A program made the translations under genes and the position numbers. A DNA stretch of 33,661 bases, from positions 1-33,661 of the forward strand of contig NZ_QLKQ01000075.1 in assembly GCF_003349955.1 (NCBI RefSeq). The letters are read 5' to 3'. Every line of letters begins with the position of its first letter. Positions within the stretch are counted from its first letter, which is position 1. Below the pieces are notes generated by a model. It did not search any database. It saw only the letters and a list, made by a program, of their open reading frames with translations, and was not told where the DNA came from. This document shows positions 8,139-16,998 of the stretch, piece by piece. The stretch comes from Azospirillum brasilense. Lineage in GTDB: Bacteria > Pseudomonadota > Alphaproteobacteria > Azospirillales > Azospirillaceae.

Positions 8139-9293
8139 ATGAGGATCGACCAGTTGCGCCGTCATGGTGGCGCCTGTGCCCTGGTGGCGATGCTGCTGAT
8201 GGGGTGTGAGCAATCCGAACCGGTCACGGACAATCCGGCCCCGCAGGTTTCCGTTCTCACCGTTGCGCCATCCCTGCTGGAGCTGACCGACGATCTGCCG
8301 GGCCGCGTCGCCGCGTTGCGGGTTGCCGAGATCCGACCGCAGGTCAGCGGCATCGTGCTGCGCCGAAGCTTCGAGCAAGGCAGCGAGGTGGCTGCCGGCC
8401 AGCCGCTGTTCCAGATCGACCCGGCGCCGTTCAAGTCCGAGGTGGACGTGGCCGCCGCCGCGCTGCAGCGGGCAACGGTGGGGCTGGAGCGCGCCAGGGT
8501 GCAGGTGTCGAGGCTGCAGCCGCTGCTCAAGGCCGATGCCGTCAGCCGCCAAGTCTACGACGACGCGGTGTTCCAGCGCGACCAGGCCGTGGCCGACGTG
8601 GCGCAGGCCCGCGCGACCCTGACCCGCCGCGAACTCGACCTGAAATTCGCCACGGTGGAGGCGCCGATCCCGGGACGCATCGACCAGGCGCTGGTGACCG
8701 AGGGGGCGCTGGTCGGCGGCAGCGACGGCAACCCGATGGCGCGCATCCAGCAGATCGATCAGGTCTATGTGGATGTGCGCCAGCCGGCGTCCTCGCTGGC
8801 TCCCCTGCGCAAGGCCATGGCCCTGCGGAAAGCGGACTCCGGGGATGGTCTGCCGGTCGCCATTCTGCGCGGCGACGGCGAGCCGTACGAGGCGACCGGG
8901 CGCGTGCTGTTCTCGGGCATCTCCGTCGATCCCGGCACGGGCGACGTGCTGCTCCGCATCCTCGTCGACAACCCGCGGCGCGACCTGCTTCCGGGCATGT
9001 TCGTTCGCGCGCGGGTGCCGCGCACGAGCTACGCCGATGCCCTGACCCTTCCTCAGCAGGCGGTGGTGCGCGTCGGCGGCCAGCCGCAGGTGTGGACGCT
9101 CGACGGGAACGATCAGGCTTCCCTCAAGCCGGTGGAACTCGGCGAACTGGTGGACCGCCGCTATCGCGTCCGCGCCGGCCTCGAAGCCGGGCAGAAGGTC
9201 GTGGTCGAGGGCATGGAGCGTCTGTCCGAGGGCGTTCCGGTGAGCGCGCGTGACTGGCCGGTTTCCAAACCGACCGCCACCACCATGCGCTGA
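8139..9293 (+). CDS. RND efflux periplasmic adaptor (AcrA/MexA family lipoprotein)
   Basis: This 384-residue membrane fusion protein links an RND permease to an outer membrane channel. The N-terminus carries a lipoprotein signal with the lipobox LMGC (C23), so it is probably anchored in the inner membrane. It shows the split lipoyl domain (EIRPQVSGIVLRRSFEQGSEVAAGQPLFQIDP and later TVEAPIPGRIDQALVTEGALV), a helical hairpin at about 100-165, and the beta-barrel and membrane-proximal parts (GTGDVLLRILVDNPRRDLLPGMFVRARV). The ATG is preceded by AAGGAAAG. It sits 181 bases after the kinase gene and 20 bases before the permease gene, with which it forms an operon. Confidence 0.9.
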   Translation: MRIDQLRRHGGACALVAMLLMGCEQSEPVTDNPAPQVSVLTVAPSLLELTDDLPGRVAALRVAEIRPQVSGIVLRRSFEQGSEVAAGQPLFQIDPAPFKSEVDVAAAALQRATVGLERARVQVSRLQPLLKADAVSRQVYDDAVFQRDQAVADVAQARATLTRRELDLKFATVEAPIPGRIDQALVTEGALVGGSDGNPMARIQQIDQVYVDVRQPASSLAPLRKAMALRKADSGDGLPVAILRGDGEPYEATGRVLFSGISVDPGTGDVLLRILVDNPRRDLLPGMFVRARVPRTSYADALTLPQQAVVRVGGQPQVWTLDGNDQASLKPVELGELVDRRYRVRAGLEAGQKVVVEGMERLSEGVPVSARDWPVSKPTATTMR

Positions 9294-9313
9294 GCGGACA
9301 GGACGATTCCATC

Positions 9314-12300
9314 ATGCCTCACTTCTTTATCGAACGCCCGGTGTTCGCCTGGGTCATCGCCCTGTTCATCATCCTGGTCGGCGTGATCGCCATTCCACAG
9401 CTGCCGATCGCCCGTTACCCGTCGGTGGCGCCGCCGACCGTCAGCATCTTGGCAACCTATCCCGGGGCCAGCCCGCAGACGATGAACGACGGGGTGATCA
9501 GCCTCATCGAGCGTGAGCTGTCGAGCGTCAAGAACCTGCTCTACTTCGAATCGGCGTCGGATGCCTCCGGATCGGCGACCGTCACAGCCACCTTCACACC
9601 CGGCACCGACCCGGACATGGCCCAGGTCGATGTGCAGAACAAGCTCAAGTCCATCGAGCCGCGGCTGCCGCAGGTGGTGCGCCAGAATGGCCTGACCGTG
9701 GAATCCGCGTCGTCGGGCTTCCTGATGATCGTCGGGCTGAAGTCCGATGACGGGCGTTTCGATGAAACCGCGCTCAGCGATTACATGGCGCGCAACATCG
9801 TCGAGGAGCTGCGGCGGATCGACGGCGTCGGTCGGGTGCAGCTGTTCGGCTCCGAGCAGGCGATGCGCGTCTGGGTCGATCCAGCCAAGCTGATGGCCCA
9901 TGGCCTGTCCATGAGCGACCTGACGGCGGCGATCAGCCAGCAGAACGTCCAGATCGCTCCCGGCAGTGTCGGTGCGTCGCCGACGCTGCCGGGCCAGACC
10001 GTGACCGTTCCGCTCACGATCCAGGGACAGCTGACCACACCGGAGGAATTCGCCGGCGTCGTGCTCCGTGCGGCCTCCGATGGCTCGAAGGTGACGCTCG
10101 GCGACGTCGCGCGCGTCGAACTCGGGGCCCAGTCGTACAGCTTCATCAACCGGGAGAACGGAAAGCCCACCACCGCCGCGTCCGTGCAGCTCACGCCCGG
10201 CGGCAACGCGGTGAGAACCGCCGAGGGCGTGCAGGCCCGCCTGGAAGAGCTGAGCAGGACCCTGCCCACGGGCATGAGCCATTCGATTCCCTTCAACACC
10301 GCTCCCTTCGTGAAGGTGTCGATCGAGAAGGTCATACAGACGCTGGCCGAGGCGATGCTGCTGGTTTTCCTGGTGATGTACCTGTTCCTCCAGAATGTGC
10401 GCTGCACGCTCATCCCCGCCATCGTCGCGCCGATCGCGCTGCTCGGCACCTTCGCCGTGATGCTGGCCGCGGGATTCTCGATCAACGTCCTGACCATGTT
10501 CGGGATGGTGCTCGCCATCGGCATCATCGTCGACGACGCCATCGTCGTGGTCGAGAACGTCGAGCGCATCATGGCCCGGGAAGGGCTGGCGCCGAAGGAC
10601 GCGACGGTCAAGGCGATGAAGGAGATCACCGGTGCGGTGATCGGAATCACCTTGGTCCTGACCGCCGTGTTCATTCCCATGGCGTTGGCGAGCGGTTCCG
10701 TCGGCGTGATCTACCAGCAGTTCACGCTGTCGATGGCGGTGGCGATCCTGTTCTCCGCCTTCCTGGCGCTCACCCTGACGCCGGCGCTCTGCGCGACGCT
10801 TCTCCAGCCGGTCGACCCCGCGCATCACGAAAAGCGCGGCTTCTTCGGCTGGTTCAATCGTGGTTTCGACCGCCTGACGCAGCGTTACGAGCGGCGTGTC
10901 GCCGGGTTGGTGACGCGCACCGGGCGCGTCATGCTGGTCTTCGCGGCCCTCGTCGCGGTCCTGGTGCTGGCCTTCCGGCAACTGCCGTCGTCCTTCCTGC
11001 CCGAGGAGGATCAGGGCTACTTCATGACCTCCATCCAGCTTCCCGCCGAGGCCACGACCGAACGCACGCTCAGGATCGTCAAGACGTTCGAGGAGCATGT
11101 CGCCTCGCGTCCATCGGTCGCGTCCAACCTGTCCATCGTGGGGTTCGGCTTTTCGGGGTCCGGCACGAACGCCGCGATGGGGTTCACCATGCTCAAGGAC
11201 TGGGGCGAGCGCGGTGGCGCCACGCCCCAAAGCGAGGCGGACCTCGCGCAGCAGGCCATGGCCGGCACGACGGAAGGCACGGTGATGAATCTGCTGCCGC
11301 CCGCCATCGAGGAGCTGGGCACCAGCTCCGGCTTCACACTGCGTCTGCAGGACCGCGCCAACCAGGGCTATGCCGCGCTCAAGGCCGCGGAAACACGCCT
11401 GCTGGAACTGGCGGCGAAGAGCCGGGCCGTGACCGGCGTCTATCCCGACGGTTTGCCCGCCGGCACCAGCGTCCGCCTGGACATCGACCGCGGGAAGGCC
11501 GAAGCGCTGGGCGTGGCGTTCACCAGCGTCAGCGACACGCTGTCCACGGCGATGGGGTCGACGTACGTCAACGACTTTCCCAACGGCGGACGCATGCAGC
11601 AGGTCATCATCCAGGCCGACGCATCGGCGCGCATGCAGATCGACGACGTGCTCAAGCTGTTTGTGCGCAACGCGGCCGGCGGGATGGTGCCGTTGTCGGA
11701 GATTGTCCGCCCGGTCTGGAGCGAGACGCCGCTGCAGCTTGTTCGCTATCAGGGCTTTCCGGCCGCGCGCATCTCCGGCAGCGCCGCCCCCGGCGTCTCC
11801 AGCGGCCGCGCCATGGCCGAGATGGAGCGGCTGGCCGCGCAGCTGCCGTCCGGCTTCGCCATCGCCTGGACCGGACAATCGCTGCAGGAGCGGCAGTCCG
11901 CCGCCCAGGCCCCGATGCTGATGGCGCTGTCGATGTTGGTGGTGTTCCTCGTGCTTGCGGCGTTGTACGAGAGTTGGGCCATTCCGCTGTCGGTCATGCT
12001 GGTGGTGCCGCTCGGCCTTCTCGGCGCGGTGCTCGCGGTGACGCTGCGCGGCCTGCCCAACGACGTGTACTTCAAGGTCGGCATGATCACCGTGATCGGC
12101 TTGTCGGCCAAGAACGCCATCCTGATCGTCGAGTTCGCCAAGCAACTGCGCGACGAGGGCATGGGTCTTGCGGAGGCCGCCGTGGCCGCGGCCCGCCTGC
12201 GCCTGCGCCCGATCCTGATGACCTCCCTGGCCTTCGGTCTCGGCGTCGTGCCGCTGATGATCGCCATGGGCGCCAGTGCCGAGACCCAGCACGCCATCGG

Positions 12301-12457
12301 AACCGGCGTGTTCGGCGGCATGGTCAGCGCAACCGTGCTGGCCATCATCTTCGTGCCCGTTTTCTTCGTGTTCGTGATGGGCGGGAGAGAGCGCCTTGAG
12401 GCTTGGCGGATGGCCCGACGAACCGCCCCTGCGCCCCGCCGGGTGGAAGAGAAATGA
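9314..12457 (+). CDS. RND multidrug efflux permease, HAE1 family (AcrB/MexB-like)
   Basis: This 1047-residue proton/drug antiporter has the normal length for an HAE1 pump. It begins with the family signature FFIERPVFAWVIAL. The proton relay is present: D407 and D408 in TM4 (GIIVDDAIVVVENVERIM), the lysine of TM10 (GLSAKNAILIVEFAK) and the Arg/Thr of TM11 (LRPILMTSLAFGLG). The two periplasmic porter halves are complete. It probably exports amphiphilic drugs, dyes or plant phenolics from periplasm and inner membrane through an outer membrane channel. The gene normally supplying that channel is truncated upstream (5133-6050). The start at 9314 follows AGGACG. Confidence 0.92.
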   Translation: MPHFFIERPVFAWVIALFIILVGVIAIPQLPIARYPSVAPPTVSILATYPGASPQTMNDGVISLIERELSSVKNLLYFESASDASGSATVTATFTPGTDPDMAQVDVQNKLKSIEPRLPQVVRQNGLTVESASSGFLMIVGLKSDDGRFDETALSDYMARNIVEELRRIDGVGRVQLFGSEQAMRVWVDPAKLMAHGLSMSDLTAAISQQNVQIAPGSVGASPTLPGQTVTVPLTIQGQLTTPEEFAGVVLRAASDGSKVTLGDVARVELGAQSYSFINRENGKPTTAASVQLTPGGNAVRTAEGVQARLEELSRTLPTGMSHSIPFNTAPFVKVSIEKVIQTLAEAMLLVFLVMYLFLQNVRCTLIPAIVAPIALLGTFAVMLAAGFSINVLTMFGMVLAIGIIVDDAIVVVENVERIMAREGLAPKDATVKAMKEITGAVIGITLVLTAVFIPMALASGSVGVIYQQFTLSMAVAILFSAFLALTLTPALCATLLQPVDPAHHEKRGFFGWFNRGFDRLTQRYERRVAGLVTRTGRVMLVFAALVAVLVLAFRQLPSSFLPEEDQGYFMTSIQLPAEATTERTLRIVKTFEEHVASRPSVASNLSIVGFGFSGSGTNAAMGFTMLKDWGERGGATPQSEADLAQQAMAGTTEGTVMNLLPPAIEELGTSSGFTLRLQDRANQGYAALKAAETRLLELAAKSRAVTGVYPDGLPAGTSVRLDIDRGKAEALGVAFTSVSDTLSTAMGSTYVNDFPNGGRMQQVIIQADASARMQIDDVLKLFVRNAAGGMVPLSEIVRPVWSETPLQLVRYQGFPAARISGSAAPGVSSGRAMAEMERLAAQLPSGFAIAWTGQSLQERQSAAQAPMLMALSMLVVFLVLAALYESWAIPLSVMLVVPLGLLGAVLAVTLRGLPNDVYFKVGMITVIGLSAKNAILIVEFAKQLRDEGMGLAEAAVAAARLRLRPILMTSLAFGLGVVPLMIAMGASAETQHAIGTGVFGGMVSATVLAIIFVPVFFVFVMGGRERLEAWRMARRTAPAPRRVEEK

Positions 12458-12590
12458 AAAGCACCCGAAGCGAAAAGCACCCGACGGCTGACAGGAAGGG
12501 TGGCCTCTGGTGGGGGCGCGCGAGGGCGCTGAGCTTGAGGTTCTGGTGGCTATCTATGCCTGAACGGCTTGCCCGCAACGGCCCTTTGCA

Positions 12591-12618
12591 ATATCAATCC
12601 ATCCGTATGGATTGATAT
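12591..12618. promoter_or_regulatory. Perfect 28-bp palindrome, likely TetR operator
   Basis: ATATCAATCCAT at 12591-12602 is followed by CCGT and then by its exact complement ATGGATTGATAT at 12607-12618. It ends 20 bases before the GTG start of the TetR-family gene. Such a two-fold symmetric site directly upstream of a TetR gene is the classical autoregulatory operator position, and the exporter gene directly downstream would be controlled with it. The 4-base spacer also permits a hairpin in RNA, but no T-run follows. Confidence 0.7.
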
Positions 12619-12638
12619 TTGGTTTGGGGGAGATTTTC

Positions 12639-13184
12639 GTGGGACGTCTGCCGACGATCGACCGGAACAGGGTCCTCGACATCGCCGAAAGCCTCGTGCT
12701 GACGGCGGGCACCAGCGGCTTGACGATGGAGGCCGTCGCCAAGGCCGCCGGCGTCTCGAAAGGCGGTGTGCAGTCGCGCTTCGGCAGCAAGGACGACCTG
12801 ATCGCTGCGATGATCGAACGCTGGGCGTGCGAGTACGACGCCCAGATCACCGCCGCCGTCGGACCGGCGCCGACGCCTGTCGAGGCGGTGCGCGGCCACG
12901 TCGAAGCCACCATGGCGATGGACGCCGACGGCCACGCCCGGGCCGCCGGCATGATGGCGGCGTTGATCGAGGCCAAGCGGCACATCGACAGCACCAAGTC
13001 CTGGTACGAGGAGCGGTTCGGCGGGCTGAACCCCCGTTCCACGGAAGGGCGCCGGGCCAGGATCGCGCTGCTGGCCACCGAAGGGGCCTTCCTCCTGCGC
13101 GCCTTCGGATTCATGGACTTCCGCGACGAGGACTGGAGCGGCCTCGAGCGCGACCTGCGCGCGCTTCTCGACGAGGGGCTCTGA
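12639..13184 (+). CDS. TetR-family transcriptional repressor
   Basis: This protein of about 181 residues has an N-terminal TetR helix-turn-helix (LTMEAVAKAAGVSKGGVQSRFGSKDDLIAAMIE) and an all-helical ligand-binding C-terminal domain. The start is set at GTG 12639 because GGGGGAG lies 6 bases upstream; an upstream TTG at 12612 would fall inside the palindromic operator. It is followed 60 bases later, on the same strand, by a 14-helix drug exporter. It most likely represses itself and that exporter and releases the DNA when the exported compound binds. The pair resembles the SmvR-SmvA arrangement of enterobacteria in gene content, although there the genes are divergent. Confidence 0.85.
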   Translation: MGRLPTIDRNRVLDIAESLVLTAGTSGLTMEAVAKAAGVSKGGVQSRFGSKDDLIAAMIERWACEYDAQITAAVGPAPTPVEAVRGHVEATMAMDADGHARAAGMMAALIEAKRHIDSTKSWYEERFGGLNPRSTEGRRARIALLATEGAFLLRAFGFMDFRDEDWSGLERDLRALLDEGL

Positions 13185-13244
13185 GGGAAGGCCTGAGTCT
13201 TTCCCGCCGGTACGCCACGCTCATAACCATCAAGGACTCTTCCC

Positions 13245-14774
13245 ATGTTCCCCGGCACGCGATGGCTGATCCTGGCCACCGTTTCCAGCGCCCTGTTCCT
13301 GATCGTCGTCGACATGACGGTGCTCTACACCGCCTTGCCGACCCTGACCCGTGAACTGGGGGCCACCGCTTCCCAAAAGCTCTGGATCGTGAACGCCTAC
13401 CCCCTGGTGATGGCGGGGCTGTTGCCCGGGTTGGGCACGCTGGGTGACCGGGTCGGGCACACGCTGATGTTCACGGCCGGCCTCCTCGTGTTCGGTGCGG
13501 CCTCGCTCGGCGCTGCCTTCGCGCCTTCGCCGGCAACCCTGATCGCCGCGCGAACGGTGCTGGCGGTCGGCGCGGCGATGATGATGCCGGCGACGCTGTC
13601 CTTGATCCGCCTCACCTTCACGGACGCGGAGGAGCGGTCGCTCGCCATCGGCATCTGGGCCGCCGTCGCCTCCGGCGGTGCTGCGGCCGGTCCGGTGATG
13701 GGAGGGGCGCTGCTGGAGCATTTCTGGTGGGGCTCGGTCTTCCTGATCAACGTGCCGGTGGTCGTGGCGGCGCTCGCCGCCAGCGCCCTTCTGCTGACCA
13801 ACCGCCCCGGAGACGCCGGGCGTCCCTGGGACCTGATCGGTTCGGTTCAGGTCATGGTCGGCCTCAGCGGCCTGATCTATGCGCTGAAGGAAACCGCCAA
13901 GCGCGATCCCTCGTGGGGAATGGCCGGGCTGACGCTGCTCGTCGGTCTGCTCGCCATGGCGCAGTTCATGCGCCGACAGCGCCGCAGCCGCTTTCCCCTG
14001 ATCGACTTTTCACTCTTCGCCGACCCGCGCTTTTCCGCGGGCGTGGCGACCGCCCTGGCCGCGGCCGCGGCGCTGATCGGGGTGGAGCTGGTGTTCAGCC
14101 AACGTCTCCAGCTTGTGCTGGGGCTTTCACCGCTCGAGGCCGGACTGCTGATCCTGCCGATCCCGCTTGCCGCTCTGGTCGCTGCACCACTGACTGGGGC
14201 GGCGCTGTCGCGGCTCGGATCCGCGCGCGTGCTCTGGGGCGCACTCCTGGTGACCGGCTTGGCCCTGCTGGGCTTCCTCGCCAGCTACGACGGTCCGGCC
14301 GGGCTGTGGATCGCGGCCCTCACGGTGATGGGGCTTGGCAGCGGCGCGGCGATGACGGCGGCGTCCTCGGCCATCATGCTTTCCGCCCCCGAGGACCGGG
14401 CCGGAATGGCGGCGTCGGTCGAGGAGGTTTCCTACGAGCTGGGAGGAACGCTCGGCATCGCGCTGCTGGGCAGCCTGATGTCGCTGCTTTACACGCGGGC
14501 CATGCTCGTGCCGTCCGGGATTGCGATCGCTCCCGAGGCACGCGACAGCATTGATGAGGCCCTTGCTCTGTCGGAAAAACTGGCACCATCCCAGGCCGAA
14601 CAGGTGATCGGCGTGGCCCGTGTGGCCTTCGACCAAGCCTTTACCGGTGTCGTCGGCGCGGCCGCCCTGATGCTGATTGCCGTCGCCTTCGTCGTGCGTC
14701 GCATGCTTGCCGATCAGGAAGGGGCGAAAGTCAACGGTTCTTCGAAGCGACGGGTTGATGGCTGCCGAGGTTGA
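13245..14774 (+). CDS. MFS drug exporter, DHA2 family (SmvA/EmrB-like, 14 TM)
   Basis: This 509-residue inner membrane proton-drug antiporter has 14 predicted helices. Its signatures are the acidic residue in TM1 (IVVDMTVLYTALP, motif D1), motif A in the loop between TM2 and TM3 (GTLGDRVGHTLMF) and motif C in TM5 (GGAAAGPVMGG). The whole N-terminal half resembles SmvA, the methyl viologen/quaternary ammonium exporter. The start follows AAGGA. It is the second gene of a TetR-controlled pair. Quaternary ammonium compounds or dyes are plausible substrates; the true one is unknown. Confidence 0.88.
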   Translation: MFPGTRWLILATVSSALFLIVVDMTVLYTALPTLTRELGATASQKLWIVNAYPLVMAGLLPGLGTLGDRVGHTLMFTAGLLVFGAASLGAAFAPSPATLIAARTVLAVGAAMMMPATLSLIRLTFTDAEERSLAIGIWAAVASGGAAAGPVMGGALLEHFWWGSVFLINVPVVVAALAASALLLTNRPGDAGRPWDLIGSVQVMVGLSGLIYALKETAKRDPSWGMAGLTLLVGLLAMAQFMRRQRRSRFPLIDFSLFADPRFSAGVATALAAAAALIGVELVFSQRLQLVLGLSPLEAGLLILPIPLAALVAAPLTGAALSRLGSARVLWGALLVTGLALLGFLASYDGPAGLWIAALTVMGLGSGAAMTAASSAIMLSAPEDRAGMAASVEEVSYELGGTLGIALLGSLMSLLYTRAMLVPSGIAIAPEARDSIDEALALSEKLAPSQAEQVIGVARVAFDQAFTGVVGAAALMLIAVAFVVRRMLADQEGAKVNGSSKRRVDGCRG

Positions 14775-14943
14775 TGCCTCCGGCGGGCGGCATCCGCGCT
14801 TCCCATCAGGCGATCTCGTTGCCACCGGTCGCAAACGGCGCGTCGACCCAACCCGGGCTTCCAAGATCCAGGCAGAGTTGAGGGCGGCACCGTCTGCCTA
14901 AGCCGAGCCGGGAAATCCGGCGCGGTTCAGTTGTGGATGTCTG

Positions 14944-15111
14944 ATGCCTGCGGCTACTCTCTCCAGCAGCTTGAAGACGGAGAACAGCGTCACCACGGTC
15001 AACGCCTTGATCGTTTCGCCGATGGTCAACACGCCCGCCCTGACCATGTTGGTCAACAGCCAGCCGGATTGGCTTCAACATGTTTTTCGGGACGGAGTGG
15101 AAACGCGGTGA
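14944..15111 (+). CDS. Possible small protein of unknown function
   Basis: A 55-codon frame from ATG 14944 to TGA 15111 encodes a Ser/Thr-rich N-terminus, a mildly hydrophobic middle (VNALIVSPMVNTPALTMLV) and the tail PDWLQHVFRDGVETR. There is no convincing ribosome-binding site and I recognise no family. Chance alone could produce it. It is listed only because the composition looks less like random GC-rich DNA than the neighbouring frames. Confidence 0.15.
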   Translation: MPAATLSSSLKTENSVTTVNALIVSPMVNTPALTMLVNSQPDWLQHVFRDGVETR

Positions 15112-15467
15112 GGAGCGGCATCAGCCATTTCGCGCCATGCCTCTTGATTCAAGCATCGGACCGCCGCCGCGGACAGTTTGCGCAGCACCGCACGCCGTTG
15201 GCGCGCTCGGAGCTTTCCGGTCGGCAAGGTGCCATGGGCGTCCAAGGCGAACTGGACGGCCTGCACGATGCGATGGTGGATCACGGGCGCCGTTGCCGGC
15301 GCTTGCCGTCCCGGCGATGGTGCCGGCGAATTCGGGTGCTTCTCCCGGATCGGTGGCGCGGGTTTCGCCAAAAACCGTCCCAGACCAGTTCGCTCATCCT
15401 GGCTGGCTCTCCATGCGTCCCGGCGGGCCTGCCCGATCAGGCTCGCCGCCTTCGTGTTGGCGGCCAC
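15075..15467 (-). CDS. Hypothetical protein or 3' gene remnant
   Basis: The minus-strand frame ends at 15075 and is open from beyond 15590, with a possible GTG start at 15467 giving 130 residues. It has a helical N-terminal part (AANTKAASLIGQARRDAWRA), a Pro-rich middle and a second helical part (RIVQAVQFALDAH, RAVLRKLSAAAVRCL). Codon third positions are mostly G or C, as expected for a real or recently lost gene here. The open frame upstream has no ATG, which suggests that the 5' end of a longer gene has decayed. Family not recognised. Confidence 0.3.
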   Translation of the reverse strand: MAANTKAASLIGQARRDAWRASQDERTGLGRFLAKPAPPIREKHPNSPAPSPGRQAPATAPVIHHRIVQAVQFALDAHGTLPTGKLRARQRRAVLRKLSAAAVRCLNQEAWREMADAAPHRVSTPSRKTC

Positions 15468-15659
15468 AAACCCGGCATGGAACGGCCCGTCGATCGGAAA
15501 CCGCGATCTCCATCCGGCATGACGGTTGCGGACCGCGCCGGAAAACAGAACCCTCGGGCCTCCTCCTCGATGATTGCCTCGATACGGGAATAGGGAGCGG
15601 GTTCGCGGATCAGCCTCGTAAGCCTTCAGCGGGCGATAAATATGGTGGGAACTGGGACC

Positions 15660-16694
15660 CTAGAAAACAGCCAGTTCATGGAACCAGCGCTTCAAGGCGT
15701 CAGCCGATCCAGCCGCCAGGGAGCGCGGTCGCTGTTTGTTGTTGCGCGCATCGCGCGGCGTCATACCGAACGCGGATCGGAAGGCCCGGCTGAAGGCGGC
15801 CTCAGAGCGGAAGCCCCAGCGGTGCGCGATCTCAGCGATGCGGAGGCCCCCGTGCGCCGCGGTCAGTTCGCCGAGGCAGCGGTCGAGCCGACGCCGCAGG
15901 ATGTAGGCGGACACCCCGCCGAGCGGCTCGAACAGCCGATACAGGGTCGGGCGGGACAGGCCGAACGCTTCGGCGACCTGGGCCGCTCCGAAATCAGGAT
16001 CGCCGAGACGCGCGTCGATGTGGCGCTTGATGGCCGCCATGCGGGACGCCTGCATCTGGGGCCGGACGAGATCCAGCGCGTCGACGGTCGGGCCCAGGCA
16101 CCCGGCGACGAAGGCGGCGCTGCCTTTGGTCAAGATCAGGGCCTCGCGGGCCGACAAAGCGTCGGCCGCCCGGTACAGCGATTGGATGTGACCGGAAAGC
16201 AGGGCGCCGAGCGGCGTGTCGCCGCGCAGGACCATCCCGTGCAATGCATCCGGCGCGCTCACCAGCGGGGCCAGCATCTCCCGCGGCAGGCAGAGCGTCA
16301 GGGTGTCCATGTCGGTGTCGACCGTGTGGACGGTCTGCGCCAGATCCAGGACGCAGACGTCGCCCGGACCGACCTGGACGTCGCGCCGCCCCATCGTCCC
16401 GCAGGAACCGCCCCGGCGCTGCACCTGGATCAGGTAATGGTCGATGCCGCTGCGTGTGATGACCTGGGGGGTGCGGTGGAAGGTTTGCGTCACCGAGGCG
16501 CAGCGGCCGAGCAGCACGCCGCCCAGATGATAGGTCTGCAACGTTCCGCGGAACGCGCCGACCTCCTCCTTGGGCAGGGTGATGTCGAACACCGGCGACA
16601 TCTGGTCCCGCCACAGCCAGAATCCTTCTTCTCCCGGACTCTCCAGGCTGTCGAAGGAAAGAAACGGAGCGGTGCCGTGGGTTGCATCGGCCAT
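15660..16694 (-). CDS. AraC-family transcriptional regulator (first of two paralogues)
   Basis: This protein of about 344 residues has an AraC-binding-like N-terminal sensing domain (Cupin-like, with HYLIQVQRRGG and VGPGDVCVLDLAQ) and a C-terminal AraC/XylS DNA-binding domain with two helix-turn-helix units (VAEAFGLSRPTLYRLFEPLGG and IAEIAHRWGFRSEAAFSRAFRSAFGMTP). The ATG at 16694 is preferred over a TTG at 16760 because the resulting N-terminus aligns with that of the second regulator (both reach WRD at about residue 25-35), although its ribosome-binding site is weak. Both regulators lie on the minus strand with the second upstream. It may act on its own promoter, the second regulator or the adhesin operon. 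Confidence 0.83.
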   Translation of the reverse strand: MADATHGTAPFLSFDSLESPGEEGFWLWRDQMSPVFDITLPKEEVGAFRGTLQTYHLGGVLLGRCASVTQTFHRTPQVITRSGIDHYLIQVQRRGGSCGTMGRRDVQVGPGDVCVLDLAQTVHTVDTDMDTLTLCLPREMLAPLVSAPDALHGMVLRGDTPLGALLSGHIQSLYRAADALSAREALILTKGSAAFVAGCLGPTVDALDLVRPQMQASRMAAIKRHIDARLGDPDFGAAQVAEAFGLSRPTLYRLFEPLGGVSAYILRRRLDRCLGELTAAHGGLRIAEIAHRWGFRSEAAFSRAFRSAFGMTPRDARNNKQRPRSLAAGSADALKRWFHELAVF

Positions 16695-16998
16695 CAATGG
16701 TACCCAAACAATTCCCTTCGGGAAGGAAAGCCACTCGTCCGCACCGCTGTCAAGATTCAACGGGCATGGCTTTTATAAGCAACAGTGGCTTGGCCGGGCC
16801 GAACTTTGGCCCGGATGGATAAGCTCCGACTTGCAACGACGCCCCCTTCGACGGGCGGAGGCGGTGCTGTATTCAATCTTTGCAAGAACAGGAGTGGGTG
16901 AACATTATCTTGCCAGCCAATCAATCAGCGCTCCCGGCGCGCGCTGGCGCACGGCTTCGTGGCTTGGTGAGAACAGACATGGGCCGGAACGGCGAGAG
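16695..16998. other. Intergenic region between the two AraC genes
   Basis: About 300 bases lie between the end of the upstream regulator and the start of the downstream one, both on the minus strand. The part nearest 16694-16930 is somewhat AT-richer than the genes and presumably holds the promoter of the downstream regulator. No clear operator palindrome, small gene or terminator hairpin was found. Confidence 0.4.

Larger units (their letters stand above)
14775..15659. other. Weakly coding, probably degenerate interval
   Basis: About 885 bases lie between the exporter stop and the minus-strand AraC gene. No family was recognised here on either strand. It contains a 55-codon plus-strand ORF (14944-15111) and an open minus-strand frame (15075-15467, open further upstream without a start). 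No inverted-repeat ends, tRNA or clear terminator were seen. It may be a decayed gene or an old insertion site. Confidence 0.5.

Noticed and set aside
9161..12292. A 1043-codon minus-strand frame opposite the RND permease
   Set aside because: The product is His/Gly/Arg/Gln-rich low-complexity sequence typical of the antisense of GC-rich genes, while the sense frame is a complete, motif-perfect AcrB homologue.
12456..12484. Two copies of GAAAAGCACCCGA 16 bases apart after the permease stop
   Set aside because: The repeat is short, with no link to a gene start, hairpin or mobile element, and too weak to call a regulatory site.
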